DNA from: Colwellia sp.
GTDB taxonomy: Bacteria; Pseudomonadota; Gammaproteobacteria; Enterobacterales; Alteromonadaceae
Assembly (NCBI GenBank): GCA_003521815.1
Contig: DPHE01000063.1
Coordinates: 1-28,674, forward strand
Direction of reading: 5' to 3'
Length of the DNA stretch: 28,674 nucleotides
The notes under the pieces are model-generated. The model saw only the letters and a list, made by a program, of their open reading frames with translations. It had not been told where the DNA came from and made no database searches. The translations under genes and the position numbers were made by a program. Shown piece by piece: positions 25,509 to 28,674 of the stretch; within the stretch, counting starts at the first letter, position 1, and each line of letters starts with the position of its first letter.

Positions 25509-26991
25509 CTGGTATTAAGCGTTAATTTACCTAGCCTATCTTTATTACCAAAAGCTTTTGCTGCACAAGAAACCTCTGAAAAGTTTGCCCCAAATGTATA
25601 TGTTGAAATTAATAGTAATAATGTGGTTTCAATCATCGTTCATCGCTCAGAGATGGGACAAGGGATCCGTACCAGTATTCCAATCATCGTTGCCGATGAA
25701 CTTGAAGCAGATTGGCAACCAATTAATGTAATACAAGATCTTGGAGATAAGAAGTACGGTAGTCAAAATACCGATGGTTCTCGGTCAATTCGTAATTTTT
25801 ATAAACCTTTAAGAGAAGCTGGAGCTTCGGCGCGCATGATGCTTGAGCAAGCTGCTGCACAGTTATGGAAGGTACCTATTGCTGAGTGTAAAGCAATAGC
25901 AGGAAAAGTTACCCACCCACCATCTCAACAATCAGTTGAATTTGGTGCCTTAGTCGCGATAGCTTCAACATTACCTGTGCCAGAGCCTAAAGATATTATT
26001 TTAAAAAACAAAGCTGATTTTAAATTTATTGGAAATAATTAATGTAAAGCTTGTTGATTGTCAAGATATTGCCACGGGTAAAGTAACATACGGGTATGAT
26101 GTTGAACTAGATAATATGGTGTATGTGGTTATCACCCGACCTCCGGTACTAGCCAGTAAAGTTAAAAATTTTGATGATAGCCAAGCAATGAATCTAAAAG
26201 GCATCATAAAGGTTATTCAACTTGAAAATATTAAAGAGCCTGTCGGGTTTAATCCCCTTGGTGGCATTGCTGTTATAGCAACAAATGCATGGTCTGCAAT
26301 TAAAGGTAGAGAAGCCTTAAAAATAGAATGGGAAGTAAGCAACCACAAAATATACGATTCAAAAACATATAAAGAGATGCTAAAAGTAAGTTGTGATTCG
26401 CCTAAAAAAATTCTCCGAGATAAAGGCGATACAACTGCAGTTTTAGCTAGCGCATCATCAACACTAAAAGCAGAGTATTATGTTCCAGCATTAGTCCATG
26501 CACCGATGGAACCTCCTGCGGGTACCGCACATTATCATGATGGAATTATTGAAGCTTGGGCTTGCACCCAAACACCGAAATCAGCACAAGGTAAGGTTGC
26601 AAAAGCTGTAGAACTACCAACTGAAAAAGTATTTATTAATGTCACTTTATTAGGGGGTGGGTTTGGCAGAAAATCAAAACCCGACTTTGTCGCTGAAGCT
26701 GCGATTATCTCTAAGCAATTAGCTTTACCTGTAAAAGTACTGTGGACGCGCGAAGATGAAATTCAAAATGGTTATTATCATGGAATAAGTTACCATAAAC
26801 TTGAAGCCGGATTCGATAAAAACAGCCAAGTAACTTCATGGCTGCACAAAACAGCATTACCGCCTATTAGATCTACCTTTAATACTAAAGCGAAAGTTAT
26901 TAATTTTGAAGGTAGTTTAGGCATGATTGATATGCCGTATGATATTACCAATATCAAATGCACTGCAGGAAAAGCCGACGCACACGTTTGA
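25509..26991 (+). pseudogene. Isoquinoline 1-oxidoreductase beta-subunit-like (molybdopterin hydroxylase), truncated and frameshifted
   Basis: Relic of an IorB-type molybdopterin-binding subunit, normally over 700 residues and exported by the Tat pathway. The 5' end is missing: the frame emerges from the IS relic in the hydrophobic part of the signal (LVLSVNLPSLSLLPKAFAAQ). It continues through IIVHRSEMGQGIRTSIPIIV (about 25626) to a one-base insertion near 26036-26042, where the frame changes. The second frame runs from KLVDCQDIATGKVTYGYDVE through ALVHAPMEPPAG and the cofactor-binding LLGGGFGRKSKPDFVAEAA, and stops after AGKADAHV, well short of the usual C-terminus. It must be nonfunctional. 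An [2Fe-2S] alpha subunit is not seen nearby. Confidence 0.85.
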
Positions 26992-27099
26992 TGAAGTAGG
27001 TTTCTATGAGTTACAAACTAACTCGTAAAACTGAAAAATCCAAACGCCCCCTTTTCGAGATAGGGTTAACATGCACTATTACCTGTGAACTCAAACATC

Positions 27100-27120
27100 A
27101 AAGCAGAAAAATTCTGCTTT
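27100..27120. terminator. Hairpin between the iorB-like relic and the CaiB gene
   Basis: AAAGCAGAA (27100-27108) and TTCTGCTTT (27112-27120) form a 9-bp stem with a 3-base loop. TTTTC follows on the plus strand; the minus side has a poor tail. The rest of 26992-27208 has no gene. The first bases after the relic can be read out of frame as FDEVGFYELQTNS-stop, possibly the end of another gene. Confidence 0.5.
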
Positions 27121-27208
27121 TCAACTTCTATTTAACATAATTGACCTCGTTATTTGTCTTAATAAACCTTTGTCACCCATTTGCTGGTAAAAATATTTAG
27201 GGATAAGT

Positions 27209-28417
27209 TTATTTCACTACATGGCTTTGTAATAAATTATTAATTTGATCGGGGCTATATTGAATATTTGATAATATTTCAGTGGTTGAGGCTTGGTTAG
27301 GTTCAGATACATACATATCGTTACCTTTAGTTATTTGAGTCGAATCAATAAATTTAATTGCTGGGGCAATTTGTTTAACTTTTTCACCGGTAAGTGAAAC
27401 AACATCAACCACCATATTTCGTTCTACCATTAAAGAAGATTTAGCCGCTTCTGATACCGTTAATACAGGTTCAACACATGCATCAAGGGGATCAAATAGT
27501 GTCATCCATTCAGCTAACGTTTTTTGTGCGACTACCCCTGAGATATCTTTTTTCAATGCTTGTTGTTCATTTACATCGACAACACTTGTTCGTTTCAGCC
27601 ATTCACTATGACCAATATGATCAAAAAATAACGCAGAAAATTTTGGTTCTAAACTTCCAACAGATAAATAACGGTTATCTCTTGTTTGGTAATAGTCATA
27701 AAAACAACCTCCATTAAGCACAGTTTGGCCTAGCTCAGGATCGATATCAGCACCAACAGCGCCCGCGCCAAACATGCCGTTTAAAGCAAAAGCGGCATCA
27801 GTCATGCTAATATCAATCTGCTGTCCTTTACCCGAAATACTACGTTGAATAACGGCAGCAAGCACGCCCATTACGGCATGATGTGACCCGCCGGCAATAT
27901 CAGCTATTTGAGTACCACTTAATACTGGGCCGGATTTCTGAGTCCCACTAAAACTAGCTAAACCACTTAAAGCGAGATAATTTATATCGTGCCCTGCTCT
28001 ATTTTTATAGCAACCATCTTGGCCATAACCGGTAATTGAACAATAAATTATTTTAGGATTGATGGCCTTTAAGGTATTGTAATCTAAACCCAGCTTGACC
28101 ATAACACCTGGTCTAAACTGTTCAATAACCACATCGTATTCAGCAATAAGCTTTTTAACAATTTCAACCGCTTCTGCTTGCTTTAAATCTAAACCCATCG
28201 CTTGTTTATTACGATTAAGGGTTAAATACGCATATGAACAGCCATTCTGTTGTGGTTGAAACGCTTTAACTAAATCATGACGACCAATAGCTTCAATACG
28301 CAACACCTCTGCACCCATATCTGCCATTAACATCGTGGCATAAGGCCCAGGTAATAAGGTTGAAAAGTCTAAAACTTTTAATTGATTAAGTGGCTTTCCC
28401 AAAAATTGATTAGCCAT
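27209..28417 (-). CDS. CaiB/BaiF family CoA-transferase (alpha-methylacyl-CoA racemase-like)
   Basis: 402-residue class III CoA-transferase superfamily protein. N-terminal signature LKVLDFSTLLPGPYATMLMADMGAEVLRIE, then YLTLNRNKQAMGLDLK and EQFRPGVMVKLGLDY. The catalytic Asp is expected at Asp144 in AGHDINYLALSG (Asp156 in alpha-methylacyl-CoA racemase). GKGQQIDISMTDAAF is also typical. Members either move CoA between carboxylic acids or racemise 2-methylacyl-CoAs; the HD pair and LALSG context favour the racemase-like branch, but this is not decisive. The ATG shares one base with the stop of an upstream fadB/fadJ-like relic (TAATG), which suggests an ancestral fatty-acyl or branched-chain CoA operon. 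Confidence 0.88.
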   Translation of the reverse strand: MANQFLGKPLNQLKVLDFSTLLPGPYATMLMADMGAEVLRIEAIGRHDLVKAFQPQQNGCSYAYLTLNRNKQAMGLDLKQAEAVEIVKKLIAEYDVVIEQFRPGVMVKLGLDYNTLKAINPKIIYCSITGYGQDGCYKNRAGHDINYLALSGLASFSGTQKSGPVLSGTQIADIAGGSHHAVMGVLAAVIQRSISGKGQQIDISMTDAAFALNGMFGAGAVGADIDPELGQTVLNGGCFYDYYQTRDNRYLSVGSLEPKFSALFFDHIGHSEWLKRTSVVDVNEQQALKKDISGVVAQKTLAEWMTLFDPLDACVEPVLTVSEAAKSSLMVERNMVVDVVSLTGEKVKQIAPAIKFIDSTQITKGNDMYVSEPNQASTTEILSNIQYSPDQINNLLQSHVVK

Positions 28418-28674
28418 TAGACACTCTCACTATTTTCTAAAATTTTACGTAATAATGCAGGTACATTGAAACGTTACCATAACAGCAAGTTAGCTATTCA
28501 GCGTGAACGATAAATTGTTCAAGACCATATTGGTTAATAAACTGTAATGTGCCATCTGCCAATAAGGATAACCAATACCAAATACCGAGCCAATATTGCC
28601 GTCACCTGTCGAGCGAATAACCCCTTCTTCTAAACAACGTGCTGTTTCAATCGCCATAATGAACCATAATGAAC
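28417..28674 (-). pseudogene. 3-hydroxyacyl-CoA dehydrogenase (FadB/FadJ-type) C-terminal relic, continues past the window
   Basis: Read on the minus strand: IETARCLEEGVIRSTGDGNI, GSVFGIGYP, then after a frame change (about 28563) LADGTLQFINQYGLEQFIVHAE, a TAG (28494-28496) where Gln is expected, then after another single-base deletion (about 28472) NRFNVPALLRKILENSESV and the true stop at 28417-28419. Joined, these match the C-terminal 3-hydroxyacyl-CoA dehydrogenase domain of multifunctional beta-oxidation proteins. Three lesions within 110 bases mean the C-terminus is lost. At the window edge GTTCATTATGG is repeated directly in tandem. It lies upstream of, and overlaps, the CaiB-type gene. 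Confidence 0.8.

Overview
The window reads as chromosome of an AT-rich marine gammaproteobacterium of the order Alteromonadales, most likely Colwelliaceae (Colwellia/Thalassotalea-like). This rests on gene content, gene order (proQ-prc with an msrC relic; rcsF-trmO; a prpBC-acnD-prpF operon under a GntR regulator) and overall protein character. It is inference, because no marker gene was compared.

Layout. 1-6.5 kb (minus strand): the N-terminal part of pepN, an NhaC-type Na+/H+ antiporter, the periplasmic tail-specific protease prc, the RNA chaperone proQ, a small acidic unknown protein and a dead msrC (free methionine-R-sulfoxide reductase). After a 0.4 kb gap comes a secreted DUF2057 (YccT-like) protein. 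7.7-14.5 kb (minus): a complete 2-methylcitrate-cycle operon reading GntR regulator, prpB, prpC, acnD, prpF. Two copies of the palindrome TTGTCGACAA lie upstream of the regulator and are the likely operators. Hairpin elements sit between prpC and acnD and between acnD and prpF. 14.7-15.7 kb (minus): a stable-RNA operon, tRNA-Ala(GGC) plus three near-identical tRNA-Glu(TTC), with a consensus-like promoter and a strong terminator. 16-22.5 kb: a YvcK/YbhK-type gene, dcd, an Mrp/ApbC Fe-S carrier ATPase, metG, rcsF and trmO.

The stretch from 22.5 to 28.7 kb is different. It contains a gene-free segment of about 1 kb with nested helices that suggest a large structured RNA (possibly the relic of a group II intron RNA), an open frame without a start, an isolated beta-barrel protein gene, an ISAs1-family transposase relic fused to a truncated isoquinoline-oxidoreductase-like pseudogene, and an intact CaiB/BaiF CoA-transferase gene whose start overlaps the stop of a decayed fadB/fadJ-type gene. 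This is an accessory, decaying region.

No complete undescribed system is evident. The best candidates for a second look are the structured RNA-like segment at about 22.95-23.44 kb, the paired palindromic operators of the prp operon, the 26-bp perfect hairpin before the YvcK-like gene, and the cluster of decayed genes. Several lesions fall in homopolymers, so sequencing error must be excluded before calling those genes dead.
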